From Termitomyces sp. T153 (lineage: Eukaryota > Basidiomycota > Agaricomycetes > Agaricales > Lyophyllaceae), in contig JACKQL020000023.1 of NCBI GenBank assembly GCA_018296165.2, positions 124,001 through 188,000 of the forward strand: 64,000 bases of DNA, in the 5' to 3' direction. Position numbers and translations under genes: made by a program. The notes under the pieces are model-generated. The model was not told where the DNA came from. It saw only the letters and a program-made list of their open reading frames with translations, and made no database searches. Every line of letters begins with the position of its first letter. Positions within the stretch are counted from its first letter, which is position 1. This document shows, in pieces, positions 11,397 to 24,187 of this stretch.

Positions 11397-12349
11397 GATG
11401 ATAGTGCGTTACTGTGTGCTCTTTCTTCTGTGCTTTCCTGGCCATCTATTGCCATGTCCGCCCATGATATGTTCTCCTGTTGGTTCAGGAGATGTTCAAG
11501 GGCCATGAACCTGTTCAACCCCTGGTTTCCATTTGTTGCCACTTTGTTGTTTACATTCCTTCTATTTGTGTTGTTGGTACCGTCTGCTCCGTCTCTCCTC
11601 AATGCAACCCCCACTTTCACCCTCTCCTCGTCTTGGCCTGGTACCTTTTCTACCATCTTCTTCTTGCCTCCTTTCCTCCTCCTCATCACAACTCCCCCCT
11701 CTGCACTCCCTTCCTCCTTCTCCCATGCTATCATCTGTGCTCGTCTGTTCTCGGGGCAACTTCTGTCCATTGCCGTGTGTTCCCCTCCACAGTTGGCACA
11801 CTTTGTTGTCTCTTCCCGTTGTTGTTGGTTTCCGTTTCCTTGGCTGGCTACTTCCTCAATCATCCTCGCTGCCTCCTTCTGGCAGTGTTCTGTCTCGCTG
11901 TGGTTCTCAGCACATATCCTACATCTTATGGGGTTCCTGCACCACACTGCGTGGTGTCCAAGGGTCCAGCATTTGCTGCATTGCAGCACTGCTGGTCTGT
12001 CCGCATGATGTACGACCTCACAGAACTTGGTATACATTGCTATATACCTCATTGCTAGTATGGTCTTTGCATCCTCTTCCTTCGTGAATTCCAGTACTAC
12101 TGAAGAGTAGTCCTTCCATTTCAAGTCCACTTCTGTTCGCATCCATCTAGGCTTGCCCATCAGTGTTACCTTCAACATGACCGGGTTGAACCTCTCAATT
12201 TCCTCCAATAGGTCTTCAGGGGTGTTTAAGTCACGTTCACCATCTCTCCCCATCCACACGCCATTGATTCTGACTTTGTATCGTCTGTTGTCCATGACCA
12301 TCTCAATAGTGTGGGCTGGCACTCCGAAGATGTCTATGAACTTCTCCAC
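11393..12349 (-). pseudogene. LINE ORF1, nucleic-acid-binding part with CCHC zinc knuckles
   Basis: The frame carries VVHHADRPAVLQCSKC WTLGHHAVWC, CRICAENHSETEHC and CANCGGEHTAMDRSC, three knuckle-like motifs as in gag-like ORF1 proteins that coat LINE RNA. It is interrupted by a stop at the upstream edge near 12350, beyond which the same frame continues (NYNQNLVIMMQDDQ) toward 12617. The 3' end overlaps the ORF2 start by four bases. Confidence 0.85.
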
Positions 12350-12616
12350 ATGCTGTCACAGCTCTTTGCCTTTTTGGTCGTCTTGCATCATGATGACTAG
12401 GTTTTGGTTGTAGTTGTAGTGTGCGGAGGCAACGCACAGGTGTTTTGCATCTGTCGAGCAAGTTAGGCAGTCGTTTATCTGGTTTACAAGTCTGCAAGGG
12501 TTCCACAGGTTGGAATCAAACTTTTCAGTGTGTGGGATGACAATTAGGCATGCGGGGTGGTACTGGTCTTTGGGAGAGCAGGGGCTATTTTGCTGGCAGT
12601 ATGTATTGGGCTTGGT

Positions 12617-13261
12617 CTAGGCTGAGTTGGTTTTCATGGGTCTGTATACTGGCCCTGTGGTGATGACCATCTTCACCCCTTGTACCCCTGTAGGTCTTCT
12701 TTGGTTCTTGCCAGTCTGTGTCGGTGCCACATCCTGGCATGCTACCAGTGTGTCTATGACTTTGGCAAGGTCTCTGATGGTTGAATGTAACTCAGCAGTT
12801 TCCTGTAGTGTGCGCACGGAATCAGCATTGCCATCATTGCATTGTTTCTCACCTGCTGCAATCAGTTCTGGCATGAACTTCCTCGCTATCCCATACGCAA
12901 TCTCCATTGCGCATGCTCCCCAAAAATGGTGGTCTGAAAAGTGCTGGAGTTCCCTGCATAGATTTACGAGTTGGTATACCACTATTGCTTCTGCCTCTGC
13001 CTTTGTTCTCTCTCCCGGGTCCATTTCCATGTCCAAGATCATCTGCAAGTCGGGTGTTGCTGCGTGGCGCCTCCTTGGTCTCATAGGCATTTTTGGGTCT
13101 TGGTCTGCATGCTGGCCGAATATGTCTGTATCTTGTTCCTTGCATCTCCCCAGGACTGATCTCACGGGCAAAAGGGTCATGTAGGTCTCTGTCTCCATAG
13201 TCTCCATCAGGGGCCCTTCTGGGCCCCCTCTAGGTCTTTTTATTGCACTCTTGTTGTACAT
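12617..13261 (-). pseudogene. LINE ORF1, N-terminal part
   Basis: An open frame of 214 codons beginning MYNKSAIKRPRGG. It is followed by a helical region (HFSDHHFWGACAMEIAYGIARKF) and has the expected position for the ORF1 N-terminus. It has no domain I can name. A stop separates it from the knuckle part. Confidence 0.6.
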
Positions 13262-13342
13262 CCATACTGCAAGTACTATCCTCCCCCTTGTTTGACCATG
13301 GGAATATCTCAGTCAGGTGGTAGTTGTGGATCAAGTGCACTT

Positions 13343-13356
13343 TCTGAAATGTTTGA
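13343..13356. repeat. LINE target-site duplication, right copy
   Basis: tctgaaatgtttga, identical to 5550-5563. Confidence 0.85.
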
Positions 13357-13579
13357 AACAAATGTGTTGTCAACCTGTCAAAGTGCCGTCATATGTGTTC
13401 AGTGGTTATGGTCACTTTTATTTGACATAAGTTACCTTACACTTTCCACAGTATCTGATCCTTTGACCCTCCTCATCTTCTGAGGAAGTTGTCACAATGA
13501 TGGCACCGTCACTTGTTCTGAATAATATGTTTGTGAGGTTTTCTATTGTCCATGACCTTGGTATTAACAATATATTCTT

Positions 13580-15500
13580 TCAGCATGAGAGCTGCTTATG
13601 TTGGTGTGGTTACTGCTGCAGCGTAAGTGTATTCCAATTGGAAATTTTCTACATACCAATGACTGTACAGTGTCTTGCAGAATGCTTGGAGGTAAAGCTA
13701 GGCCGCAACCCATCCTGGCACCAACAGCTATTGACCCAGCACTCTTACAGTTCTATTTGTTCAAGCCTCCTACTATTTCACTCACCAGAAAGATACATGG
13801 CAAATTAAATTGCTGGTAAGGTGCAGATCTGTATCCTTTGTTCCTCAGATTTGATATCAACGTAAGGTCACCATCGTCATGATATCTGACACGATGCACC
13901 AAATACTGATATCTCACATGGGTAACTTCTAATGATTTGAAATCTTTTCAGGAGTCTGCTTGTATGTCATTCATTTTCACTCAGAGTGATTTATGGGGTT
14001 TCACTGAATGGACATCCTTTGTCAAGGTTGAGGTTTTATTAATGTAAGCCATGCCGACCATCAAATATTTTGCTGCTGAGTCACGTCCATGGTAGGGATT
14101 GACAACATTACTTGTTCAAGGGTATGCTTGCTGACCCTACTCGCCAATTCTCCCTTGATCCTTCCTAACTGTCTGGTGTGATTCAGCTTCCTAACGCTCA
14201 GAGTGTGGCAGCATCAGTTTTTCCCATCAGGAAGCATATAATTCTTTGCTGACTGCAAATACAGTGAGCAACAGGAACATATGGCTGACAAGTGCAATTG
14301 TACGTCGCCACATGTCAAACCTATACTTTTTGTGGCTGAACACAGAGGCTCGTATTTTAGGTTTTGTTGGTCGTAGCTGAATTTAGTGAGAATGAATTAT
14401 CTTTTTGTCAACCCTCGTTCTAAAAATTATTCCACTACTATTCTTACAACTACAAGTTTGCATTCTTGGTATGCTGATATATCCGCGCTTTGTCATTAAG
14501 TATGCCTCATTCAACCATACTCAGTCTACACTGCCTTGTTGTAGGTCCTCCTGCATTTTTGATTGTGAGGACTCAAGTATTTGTCTAGGCTTCAATTGAA
14601 AACTTTCGTCGATCTGAAAACAGCTCAAGGTATACCCATCTGTTTATCCAACCTATAAGGTTGCCCTCAACATGACTTTTGTGTAGGCTCTTTCAATATC
14701 TGTCAATGCCCTTGCAGCAGCAGGGGATGTCCTCATTGCATTGGTTTTGTGTATTCTACTCCATCAATCACGAATAGGTTTTCATTGGTACACTACTCCC
14801 CCAAATAGTTGTTTTCACTGCTCTTGATCAAATAATTAGATCTGGCATGATGATCAACAAATTGGTAAGATTTTCTTCCCAAGTACTAGATATTTGCTTA
14901 ATCACATGCAGATTCTATTTGCTGTCAACACTGGTTTCTATACAAGGTCAATATCCAACTAGTGACTAGATCCCTGTGTTGACCATCTAGAAGTCTTTGC
15001 GCCGTTGCTTCTTTGATTTCAGTAAGTTTTCATGGTTTGCCTACTCTGTATGTGAAGATTGGAGATGAACTCATCATTCAAGATTAGCATTGCAGGCAAC
15101 ACTTTCTTATACATTGCCTTCTACTTCTGCACTGGGTGGTGTAAGTCGTCACCTCTCCATCATTCAGGGGAAGCCTCCAATAGCATCATAATTTAGTGTA
15201 TTCAAATGCCCTCCTTGCCACATTGAATGCTTGACATATGATTTGTGGCTCCGACAGTGGCATCCATGACACAAGTGTCTCCCTACAGGAATTACACAGT
15301 AACTGTAACATTGTCTTTAGGGTGAGAATAATACTGTTTCTCTTTTGATGTAAGCATGACAAATCTTTAATTTGGTCTTATGCTCTGTCCTCCTAGCGCC
15401 CAAATGATATATCCATCAAAATCAATACAACAAAGCAGGTTACAATTGACTCAGATAAGAGACATGAAGTCCATGATAATGATAAAGGAGATCCTACCTC
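13580..15500 (+). pseudogene. decayed DUF6534-type multi-spanning membrane protein gene
   Basis: Scattered frames match the fungal DUF6534 family in order. Near 13770 the reading YYFTHQKDTWQIKLL appears, and near 13892 DTMHQILISHM. Near 14710-14770 it continues with ALAAAGDVLIALVLCILLHQSRIGF, and near 15095 with GNTFLYIAFYFCTGW. Near 15200 comes a VFKCPPCHIEC frame beside NALLATLNA, and near 15400 ISIKINTTKQ. Stops and frame changes separate every piece beyond what short introns explain. The family is a seven-helix membrane protein of unknown role, abundant in mushrooms. Assignment is by motif memory only. Confidence 0.6.
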
Positions 15501-16200
15501 TGGATTAGTATGTTGCAATCCTTGATCACTCAGTTTCTATCTCTGAGCTGTCAGTTTTGTGTTTAGTTTACTACTGGCTCAACTGGACGCCCATCTGTTA
15601 CCAATGTCAATGATGGATCGCCTTGAGTGTGTTACCCGGAGCAAGCTACTACAAGAGCTTTGTTCATAGAGAATTCCATTTTTGACAGATGTTGCACAAA
15701 CTTCTTGAATCTGGGCACATGTTTGATTTATCTCTACATGATTCCCGACAAATCAGGTTTTAAGTCTCGTACATTGAAAGATCAGTTTCCACATTTCATC
15801 AGAATATCCTTGGAATTACTGTACATAATCTATCTTGTTTAAATTATAGCCCGAGTATCTGTTGGATGAAAGGCCAGGCATATGGCCTCATTTTAGGAAG
15901 CCAGATGGCAGTCATACACACCTCTGTGGGTAAAACAACACAGAATTAGAAGAATTTTTACAATCATAGTCTCAGAGTCTGCACGCTTGATTTGGAAGAG
16001 AAGGTGTGAGTGAAGAATCTCGTAGGAGGCAAACCCGAAAGCCAACCTTACTGAAGATGAGGTGAAAGCGTGCGGGTGCAGCCCAATATTGAAGAGGAAA
16101 AAACTAGACTGTTCAACGTCAAACAAGGATAGATACAGAAAAAGGGCAACAAAGGAACTGTAGCGCATGCGTGACACCTACGTCACTTTCCAGGCTTGGT
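15501..16200. other. degenerate sequence between two relics
   Basis: AT-rich. An open frame at 15627-15842 shows no similarity I recognise. It could be the tail of the membrane-protein relic or the start of the Plavaka element. Confidence 0.4.
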
Positions 16201-19145
16201 GGTAGCCAGAAGTATCTGCCAGAAAACTTACTATACTGTCATCATCCTATTCAGTTCCATTCCAAATCTCCCCGATAACCCTAGCTATAACAGAGAACAG
16301 CATCACTTTGGCCAGTGTATATGTGGTTTGGCAATCTCTCAAAATATATTTGTGGAAAAGTTGGCAGCTTTTCAGCACATCACCTTGTCTATCTCCCATC
16401 AGTATGTTATCATATTAATTATTTTGTTAACAACATTATATTCATTCATACTACAGCTACCTGCAATTGTCAAAGACCAGTACAAGGAAGTTTATAGTAC
16501 TGTTCCAACACCAGATATGTTGACTCATCTCAGGTGGAAATTGATTCAAGCTGTTTGGTAACATCTTCTTAGTGAGAGTTCAAGCAAATCTATAGAGAAG
16601 GCATTATAGTAAAGTGTGGTGATGGAGTTTGGTGAAGGCTGTATCCTTGTTTTTTCTCTTATTCTGCTGATTACAAGAAACAGTAAGATTTGTGTTTCAT
16701 TTTGAGTTGAAATCCTATCTGAGTGGTCTACTAGGGTATTGCTGGCTGGAATCAAGCAAATGGGCAGATACTTTTGTGCAACCTGTTGAATCCTGAGAGC
16801 TCAGATTCTACATGTTGAAACAAGCTCCATGATATGATCTGGTTGTGGAATTGACAAACAGATAGCCAAAAGCACACTTCTGATATATTGAAAGCAAGAA
16901 AGCTCATTTTTATGTGTGGCATTGCTGCTGCAGGAAAGAAAATCAATTAGATACTAGGGGAATCTTTTGTACCAGTTGAGGTAAAGTTACTTTTGTATTT
17001 ATATGAACTAAATAACCATCTTTTATTAGAATGCCTTTTCTCAGCTTTTGCTTCCAAATGACCAAGACTACTTTGGTCTCTTTGTTTGTGATCCTATGCA
17101 TGAATTTGAACTTGGTGTTTGGAGGACTGTATCTGAACACTTAATCTGAATGTTGCACACATATGATCCTGAGCCTATTGCAGAATTGGATCATAGGTAT
17201 GTCCTTCTTGAAGAGAGGCAGAATTATCTTTGGGAACTGTGACAGACATTGTCAGATTTTGCCATTTGGCCATTTAACAATCTGTAAATTTTGAAATGAT
17301 GTGTCAGCAATGCAGAGTTTTGCAGCTAGAGACTTTGAGGATCTCCTTCAGGTCTAGTTATCTGACTATATCATGAGCTGGCTTTTGAGCTGAGATTTTT
17401 TCATAGAATGCAGCTCTATGCTTTGAAGGATTCTTTCAGAGAACAAGCCCAGCAATTGACAGAAAAAATCAGGATTTATTATTTGTCATGGCTGCCTGGC
17501 ATGCATCCGCAAAAATGCACTTACATACCAACTGGTCACTTGGTATATTTTGTGGATTGTCAAAAGTTTCACCCACCATCTTCACATTTTTTCAACTGAA
17601 GTCTGCCCACACTTTGAAACAAGATAAACACCCAAAGAGGCAGAGGCTTCTGCATGTCAAAAGGCAGCAGCAGTAGCAAAGAATACAGGAAAGATTGAGT
17701 CCTCTAAGCCTGCAAAAACAGTTCAAAAGGGCAAAGCAGCTGATACTTCACACAAAAAAAAAGAGCTTCAGGCTTGATATTCCAAAGATTTGCTCAATTG
17801 TGCACTATCCTGACTCAATACAATGCTTTGGCACCACTGACTCATATTCAACTCAGATTGTAAGTTGTATCATTGATTGTTAGATATGAGTCTGATTTCA
17901 TAATGTCAGGGTGAGCAAGAGCACAAGCATGTCAAGGCATTTTATGCATGGACAAATAAAAATCAATTTGAAGCACAAATTGCACAGCAAGAGTGGTGTG
18001 GGGCACAATCAAGAGCAATGGAACAGGCTATTCAGATAACTGTTGAATGATGAACAGCTTCCACCTACTGATCCTGGAGAACACCACTATATATCAAAGA
18101 CAAAGCAGACACCACTGAATCTTTTGAAATGGGTAAAGGATCATGTAAATGATCCAGCAGTAAAGGTATGAATTGGCAATCTTACATTTCAAGCTGAGAA
18201 TTTATAAGAACAAAATTAATCAGAACTTCCAATATAAACTGCATGAACACCTTTTGATTCACCTCCAGCCTATCAATACTGAAATCACTGATCAAAATTG
18301 TGAAAAACTCATTATCAGAGACAACATGATATATGAACACAAAACTCTTCATGTCAATTATATCACTTATGACAATTGACAAGACCAGGATACTCTTAAT
18401 CCACAGCAGCAATCTGATGTCATGGTTCTTGCTGACAACAATGTCCACCCTTACTGGTATTCCAGAATTGTGAAGATCTTTCCTAAATGAAAGTGGACAC
18501 AAGTTTCAGTGAATGGAATTCCTATAGGGCCACTGGTATGGGTTTGATAATGATGCCAAGTCTGGATTTGCTGCCAAACATTGCTATCAAATTGGTTTTT
18601 TTGAAGGAGAGGAGGCTTTTGGATTTGTCAACCCAGCCGATGTTCTTTGTGCAGTCCATCTGATTCCATGATTTGCAGGATCCTGTACAAATACCCTACT
18701 GGGCCCATCTATATAGCTCACCCCATGGATGAGGGAAATTTGGACTATGAATGTTATTATGTTGAGATGTCAATAACTTCAGCAGTGTCTTTTTGTTTCT
18801 TGCTCACTAATATAATTTTAGGTTTGTGGACAGGGATACTTTTGTTCAATTTACTGGAGGTGGTATTGGACATCAGACAACACAAGATGCAACACACCCC
18901 TTACAACAAGATGTTGAGGAAGGTTTTTCTATTGAAAATCATCCACAGATATGAATGACTCAGAGACTGATGATCAGGATCAGGAGAGTGCAAGCAACAA
19001 TCGTTCTGAAGATAGCAGTGAAGATGAAGATTTATCTAAGGAAGATCATGTAGGAGAGGATGAAGAAATAAGTGAAGAGGAATCAGATGATGAACAAGAT
19101 GATGATGAGTTGCTTGATGATTCTCTTGGTTATGCAGTATTGTAA
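16200..19145 (+). mobile_element. decayed Plavaka (CACTA-group) DNA transposon, transposase remains
   Basis: Plavaka transposase signatures occur in order on the + strand. They are PTPDMLTHLRWKLIQAVW near 16510, YREGIIVKCGDGVW then RLYPCFFSYSADY near 16590-16670, and DPMHEFELGVWRTVSEH near 17090-17140. Later come FAARDFEDLLQ near 17320, GFDNDAKSGFAAKHCYQIGF near 18540, EEAFGFVNPADVL near 18610 and FVDRDTFVQFTGGGIGHQTT near 18830. An acidic tail frame covers 18951-19145. Many stops and frame changes are present. No terminal inverted repeats were identified. Confidence 0.8.
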
Positions 19146-20473
19146 TTCATCATGAGATATGTCACAGTAAATTCTTGATTGTATTTGGTACAGCAAGTTA
19201 TAATGGGAAATCAGCAATATTTACAGGCTAAAGCAGTAGCAATACAGATTTAGATAGTTGAAGTAGGAATAATATATGTATATTGGAGTCATAATATTGT
19301 GGTTTGAACATGTTTGAAGATGTAAGCAATTGACAGGATAATTAAACACCTTTGCATTTTATATCATTTAATTTCAAGCATCATATTTAACCAAGATAGT
19401 CAGCTTATTCTAATTCATGCTGATTGCTTTTATACATACTCAACTTGCAATTATTTGACGGGATGATTAAATAATACAATGATATTCAATAACTTTTAAG
19501 GAGTCATTGAGATTCTAAATGATATTCAAAAATATGGCTTTGTAAGGTTTAGGTTATGATGTCCACTTTATGAGATTCCTATACTTTATTGATATATCTT
19601 TCTTATATATACTCACTATATTTTCAAATAGTTTGAAAGGTTCCACACTGAAAATATATCATCATTATAAATCAGTTAAACATCAAGTTCAACATTGAGT
19701 ATAAGACCTGAAAATTGTGAATAATTCAGCTAACAGCTCCAGGCCATATTTGGCCATATATTCTGGCTGCCTTTTTTGTTATGTGGTTGCGAACACGTGG
19801 TCAAACATACAAGGAGACCCTGGAGAACATGAAAATCGTTAGCGGGTATGGGGACATGTAGTCCACCTGGAAGGAATAGATAACAGACTAGTTCTTGAGC
19901 TCGCGGTGGGCCGCTTTCAGGGCATGAGAAACTTACTCTTTTCGAACCACATAAAAACTGGCTAGGACGACCTTTCTGGCTCAGGGGGACTCAATTTGTA
20001 GGATGCCCCCGGACCACATAGAAACCACCAAAAAAACAAAGAAGGGCGGCCAGGCCACCGAAGGAGTTGAGTCGGTGCGTCGAAAGCAAGGCACATCGTG
20101 ATAGTTCAAGTTGGTGTCAACGTGTAAATATGCACACATGTAATGTGAGGTGCCGAATCGGAACTCGCAAAGAAAATTTTGATCGACGTCAGAATATGTA
20201 GTTAACACATCTGAAGAAAATCTGAAGTGGTACTCGACATGTACTGATTTCGGACCTCGAAATACTTGAAGTTCAGATACTTCAGATACTTACTACTTAT
20301 GGGGAACCATCCGGTATCTCTCACCGCTGTCCTATGTAGCTCTGAGTCTACATTACATTCGGGATTCTATCTGTAGACCTCTGCTATTGAGTCTATTGCA
20401 GATAGCAAGAGCAAGAGCATTTGGGTTCTCTTGTACAATCTAGGAGAAGTAGCCCTTCTGTGAGGTAATTCTT
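19146..20473. other. AT-rich transposon remnant then intergenic sequence
   Basis: Up to about 19740 this is very AT-rich and CG-poor, like the Plavaka relic. From about 19780 the composition returns to that of the gene island. No gene recognised. Confidence 0.5.
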
Positions 20474-21684
20474 TCATACAATGGAATAAGAACTGACTAA
20501 ATGCCCTGCACTGGACACACGTGTCACTGAAGCCGGTTTGAAGCCTTGGCTTGTGTCAGATAGTCCTTCTTGGATGTATCGGGGCCTTGATGAGCATTTC
20601 TTAGTAGAATGCTTCGCCAAAGAAAGGTGAAGTATATCCTCACATAAAGTCAATCTTCTCCCCAAATATTATGTGAAACGGAATGATCATACAACGTTCA
20701 CGGAATAGCGTGACCGACTCAATGTACGGTGCAAACTGAGGGTAAGTCATGCCTTCTTGCCTTTTGTCAGTCTTTAGACCGACAGCTTCGCCATCGGATG
20801 TGGATAAAGCCTGAAGTCCATGGTTCTATACAAATGTCAATCTTTGGAAGCTGGCACTTAGCTATGTCCTCACAACGTATATGTTGAAGACTCTAGGATC
20901 CCAAGTTGTCCAGGGAAGCCTACCTCGCAAATAAGCTGCCGCGGCTCCTTTATTGGGCCAAGAATCCCGCCGGGCTAACGTGGCCTTCATGGTCAGATTT
21001 GCAGAATCTTCACGTTCTTTTGCATGCGCATCAAACAACTCCTGGGAAAGGATGGTTGGCTCCACAAGGAATACTGCAATGTACGGAGGCTTGTACACGG
21101 GGAAATTCTTCATTGACAACATACTAAGAAGTATTTTGACTTAGATGAACTGGCCAGCATCACAGGACAAGATAGAACTGACATGGCAGCTGTACCAGCT
21201 GAGTGGCCAAACGCCACAACACGATGCCCTTTCAAATGCAAGTTGACAAATGATTCAAGGGCTAAAGCCCACTCCACTGGAGCTGCTCGAGAAAACTTGT
21301 AAGAATCCGAGAGGACAAGAGACCTTGGACCTACAAACTGCTTCGTTCCGAGAATTGAGCACTCCTGCATTAATAACAGCGGCATCACCATGGCTCTGCC
21401 AATCGAATGCCCAGGCCTCCCGTATACGATCCCTCCTGTTCTTGCTCTGTTGAAGGCGGAAGATTTGTTCAATCGTTGGTTCCCATTGTTCCTTGTCTAG
21501 AGGTGTCGCATTCTCTATAAAACAAAGCGTGTGATTTGGCGACGAACTTACGCGATCCCACACAATGCGCAAACACCAAGGTTAGACCGTCTTTGGAACC
21601 AAACCTGCTTGTGTACCTCTTGGCTGTCGATTGAAGGTCGGTGGCATCGACTCGAAATATGAACGAGTCGATGTGAAGGGTCAT
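20474..21684 (-). CDS. alpha/beta hydrolase fold protein
   Basis: A serine hydrolase of the AB_hydrolase_1 type found in basidiomycetes; substrate unknown. The start at 21684 gives MTLHIDSFIFRVDATDL. It continues with LTLVFAHCVG, and a splice to HKEQWEPTIEQIF (donor after 21552, acceptor before ACAAGGAACAA). Then come EAWAFDWQSHGDAAV, a splice giving EAVSAPVEW, and the nucleophile elbow GHSAG near 21200. FLVEPTI, PWTTWDPRVF and YPQFAPY follow. The final intron joins FM to PRYIQEGL before SVTRVSSAGHL, which carries the probable catalytic histidine. It ends at 20474. All junctions I tested restore the frame, so the gene is probably functional. About 310-330 residues, no signal peptide seen. Confidence 0.82.
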
Positions 21685-22598
21685 ACTTCGTGGTGGGATG
21701 CCGAAAAGCCTTTCCGCTCGGTCAAGGGTACAGTATCTATATACATGACATTGGCAGGGACAACTTGTATAGTTGATGATCGAAAATGAAGAGTATTGAC
21801 CATATGCATGGAGATCAGTTCTGTCTGGATGTACAACACAATACGGATCAGATCTAATCGACAAGATCTGTACCTTACACATCTCCATTTCATACCATCA
21901 GGACATTTCCCTCAATTTCTTCTGATTTTCGCACGTGTGACAAGCATTGTTGTAATCTTGCCAGCTAATCCCACCTCTTACGATAAGCAAGTCCAGAGAA
22001 AATTCTATTGCTACTTATCTTCCAAGTCATCTAAACGTTCATCCGAGTCATAGGAACCAATGTCATTAGCATAGAACCAGAACATGTCGTGGCACAACAG
22101 CGTACTAAACCAAAAAGTTGCCGTTCTCGAAAGTTTGTCTCAAAGGACTGAAGATTCCAGAAGCATCAGAAACACTGGAATGGAAGGTTATAACTTATGC
22201 ATCTATTTTCGTCAGCGTGGCTATGGCGTTACAGAGCGACAGTCCGCGTAAGCGTAGTCCTCCATACTGAGTTGAGCATAATGAGATATGTTACATAGTA
22301 ATGACTTGTACTCATCAAACGGTATACAATGTACGTATATCTTGATGGAACTCGTGCAGACATTACAAGTTTAGACATTGGTGTAATCATGATTGCACCT
22401 ATATCTTTGAAAAACAGAAATCACAAAATCTCTCTGATCTCGGACTTACTTCCAACACGACTTGTTCGAGTCTAGTGACGTGCGTCTGCCAGAAGATGAT
22501 GATGGCTGAGTACAGGAACCCGTTTGGCGCCCGTTATAAAGGGTTGTCTCTTCCTTGTTGGCTATGTCCCCTCCTCATCTTTCCCTTTTCTTTCAAAA
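21685..22598. other. shared upstream region of two divergent genes
   Basis: About 900 bp between the starts of the hydrolase (-) and the cyclopropane synthase-like gene (+). No gene recognised. Confidence 0.5.
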
Positions 22599-24187
22599 AT
22601 GACACCCTCAAATCAACCCTATGACCAATTCTCGTCCTCTTCAGGAGTACTCCAGTCTACCGGCTCATTCTTCTCCACGTCTCTTTTCAGCCCGCGATCA
22701 TGGATAATTTCTCTTGGTACGAGTTACAGACGCGCCACATGCCAGGTGCGACACTAATGCTTCAACCTCCAGCGCGCCATTCTATCCTCTCGGTCTTTAG
22801 TGCTGCCATAACAACTGATCATCTTACAATCTTTGACTCCGAGGGTACTCGCTACTACGGGAGGCGCAGAAAAGGATGCAATAACGTCCATTTAAGAATC
22901 ATCAACGATAGCTTTTGGCTTCGCATCCTTCTTTCTGGTGATCTTGGTTGTGAGTCACCTCAAATAGTTGACAATGACGTCTCAGCTCGCAAGATCTGAT
23001 TGCAACCAGTCAGTGAAGCTTACATGATCGGCGATATCGAAGTTTCTTCTCTCAAAGCATGCATGGACGTATGTCATTAGTTTTGTCTTCACTACAATTC
23101 ATAATATATTGATATAAGTATATGTTGATATGTTGTTCAGCTATGGCTCGACAACCAGTCTGGTATGGAATATACCTTCTCCTCGATTGTGGCCCGCGCC
23201 TCTGCGGCATTTTCTGGTTTCTACAACTCTTTCCTTGGCCAGACTCTTTCGCAGGCCCGTCTGAACGCCATTGCTTCATATGACCAATCCAATGAACTAT
23301 TCAAAGCTTTCCTTTCTGATGAAATGATGTATTCTTGTGCTCTGTGGTCAGACGCTGAAGGTGGTGTTTGTGGTGATCTCGAAGGCGGTCATCGTTCAGG
23401 TGATCTCGAGGCTGCCCAGCTTCGTAAGATTCGTCATGTCCTTACCAAGGCACGCGTTAAACCTGGCCACCGCATCCTCGAGTTCGGCTCAGGATGGGGA
23501 GGATTGGCAATCGAGGCTGCCCGTACCTTTGATTGTGAAGTTGACACCCTCACCCTCTCTATAGAACAAAAGACACTCGCAGAGGAACGTATCAAGGCTG
23601 CTGGCCTTGAGGGCCGTGTACGCGTTCACCTCCTAGATTATCGGGAGATTCCCGTTGAGTTTGAAAAGGTCTTCGACGCGTTTGTGAGCATTGAGATGGT
23701 GGAACACGTCGGTACTAAGTACTACAACACCTACTTCAAGCTCGTCGATTTTGCATTGAAGTCCCGCGATGCCACCGCTGTTATTTGTTCTACCACCTTC
23801 CCTGAACCAAGATTCACAGGCTATCAATCTGAAGACTTCATGCGTCGTTATATGTGGCCCAACGCTTGCCTGCCCTCTGCCACCGTACTCATCACTGCTG
23901 CCCAGACCGGCTCATGCAATCGCTTCACCCTTGAGGGTGTTGAGAACCATGCTGCGCACTACGCACGAACACTGCGTGAGTGGGGCCGTCGCTTCGACCA
24001 AAACCTGAACCAAGGCACGATCATAAAGGACTTCCCCGCGCTACGCGAACACGCAGTCTATGATGTGTTCAAGCGCAAGTGGCACTATCTTTTCACATAC
24101 GCAGGAGCAGGCTTTGCCAAGGGATATATCACATGTCATATGCTTACATTTATTCGGCCAAACGATACACCTGGGCGCTGCGACTGA
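22599..24187 (+). CDS. cyclopropane-fatty-acyl-phospholipid synthase-like methyltransferase
   Basis: An S-adenosylmethionine-dependent methyltransferase of the CFA synthase/mycolic acid synthase group, which modifies unsaturated acyl chains of phospholipids. Exons 22599-22716, 22773-22949, 23010-23068 and 23141-24187 total 1,401 nt, i.e. 466 residues, with all junctions in phase. The N-terminal part reads SPRSWIISLARHSILSVF, then TIFDSEGTRYYG and FSEAYMIGDIEVSSLKACMD, the usual fungal N-terminal domain. The SAM-binding loop is ILEFGSGWGGLAIEA, followed by TLTLSIEQ, LLDYREI and SIEMVEHVG. The start codon was chosen because it precedes a Ser-rich leader in frame with exon 2. A related sphingolipid C9-methyltransferase lies at 39006-40704. 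Exact substrate is not readable from sequence. Confidence 0.88.

Larger units (their letters stand above)
5564..13342 (-). mobile_element. Tad-like non-LTR retrotransposon (LINE), full length, interrupted by a solo LTR
   Basis: Read on the minus strand the order is: 5' UTR, ORF1 with zinc knuckles (to 11393), ORF2 with an APE-type endonuclease (from 11396), reverse transcriptase, RNase H and a terminal CCHC motif (to 5983), 3' UTR and an ATCC tail. A perfect 14-bp duplication flanks both ends, so the 5' end is probably complete. Domain order and RNase H presence fit the Tad clade. A 1,257-bp LTR (8704-9960) splits ORF2 between endonuclease and RT. Several stops and the RT active-site change make it inactive. 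Confidence 0.88.

Noticed and set aside
11334..12087. Long plus-strand frames with hydrophobic runs
   Set aside because: Antisense to the zinc-knuckle ORF1 of the LINE.
21469..21893. Minus-strand extension upstream of the hydrolase start
   Set aside because: The family N-terminus begins at the ATG at 21684; residues before it show no family similarity.
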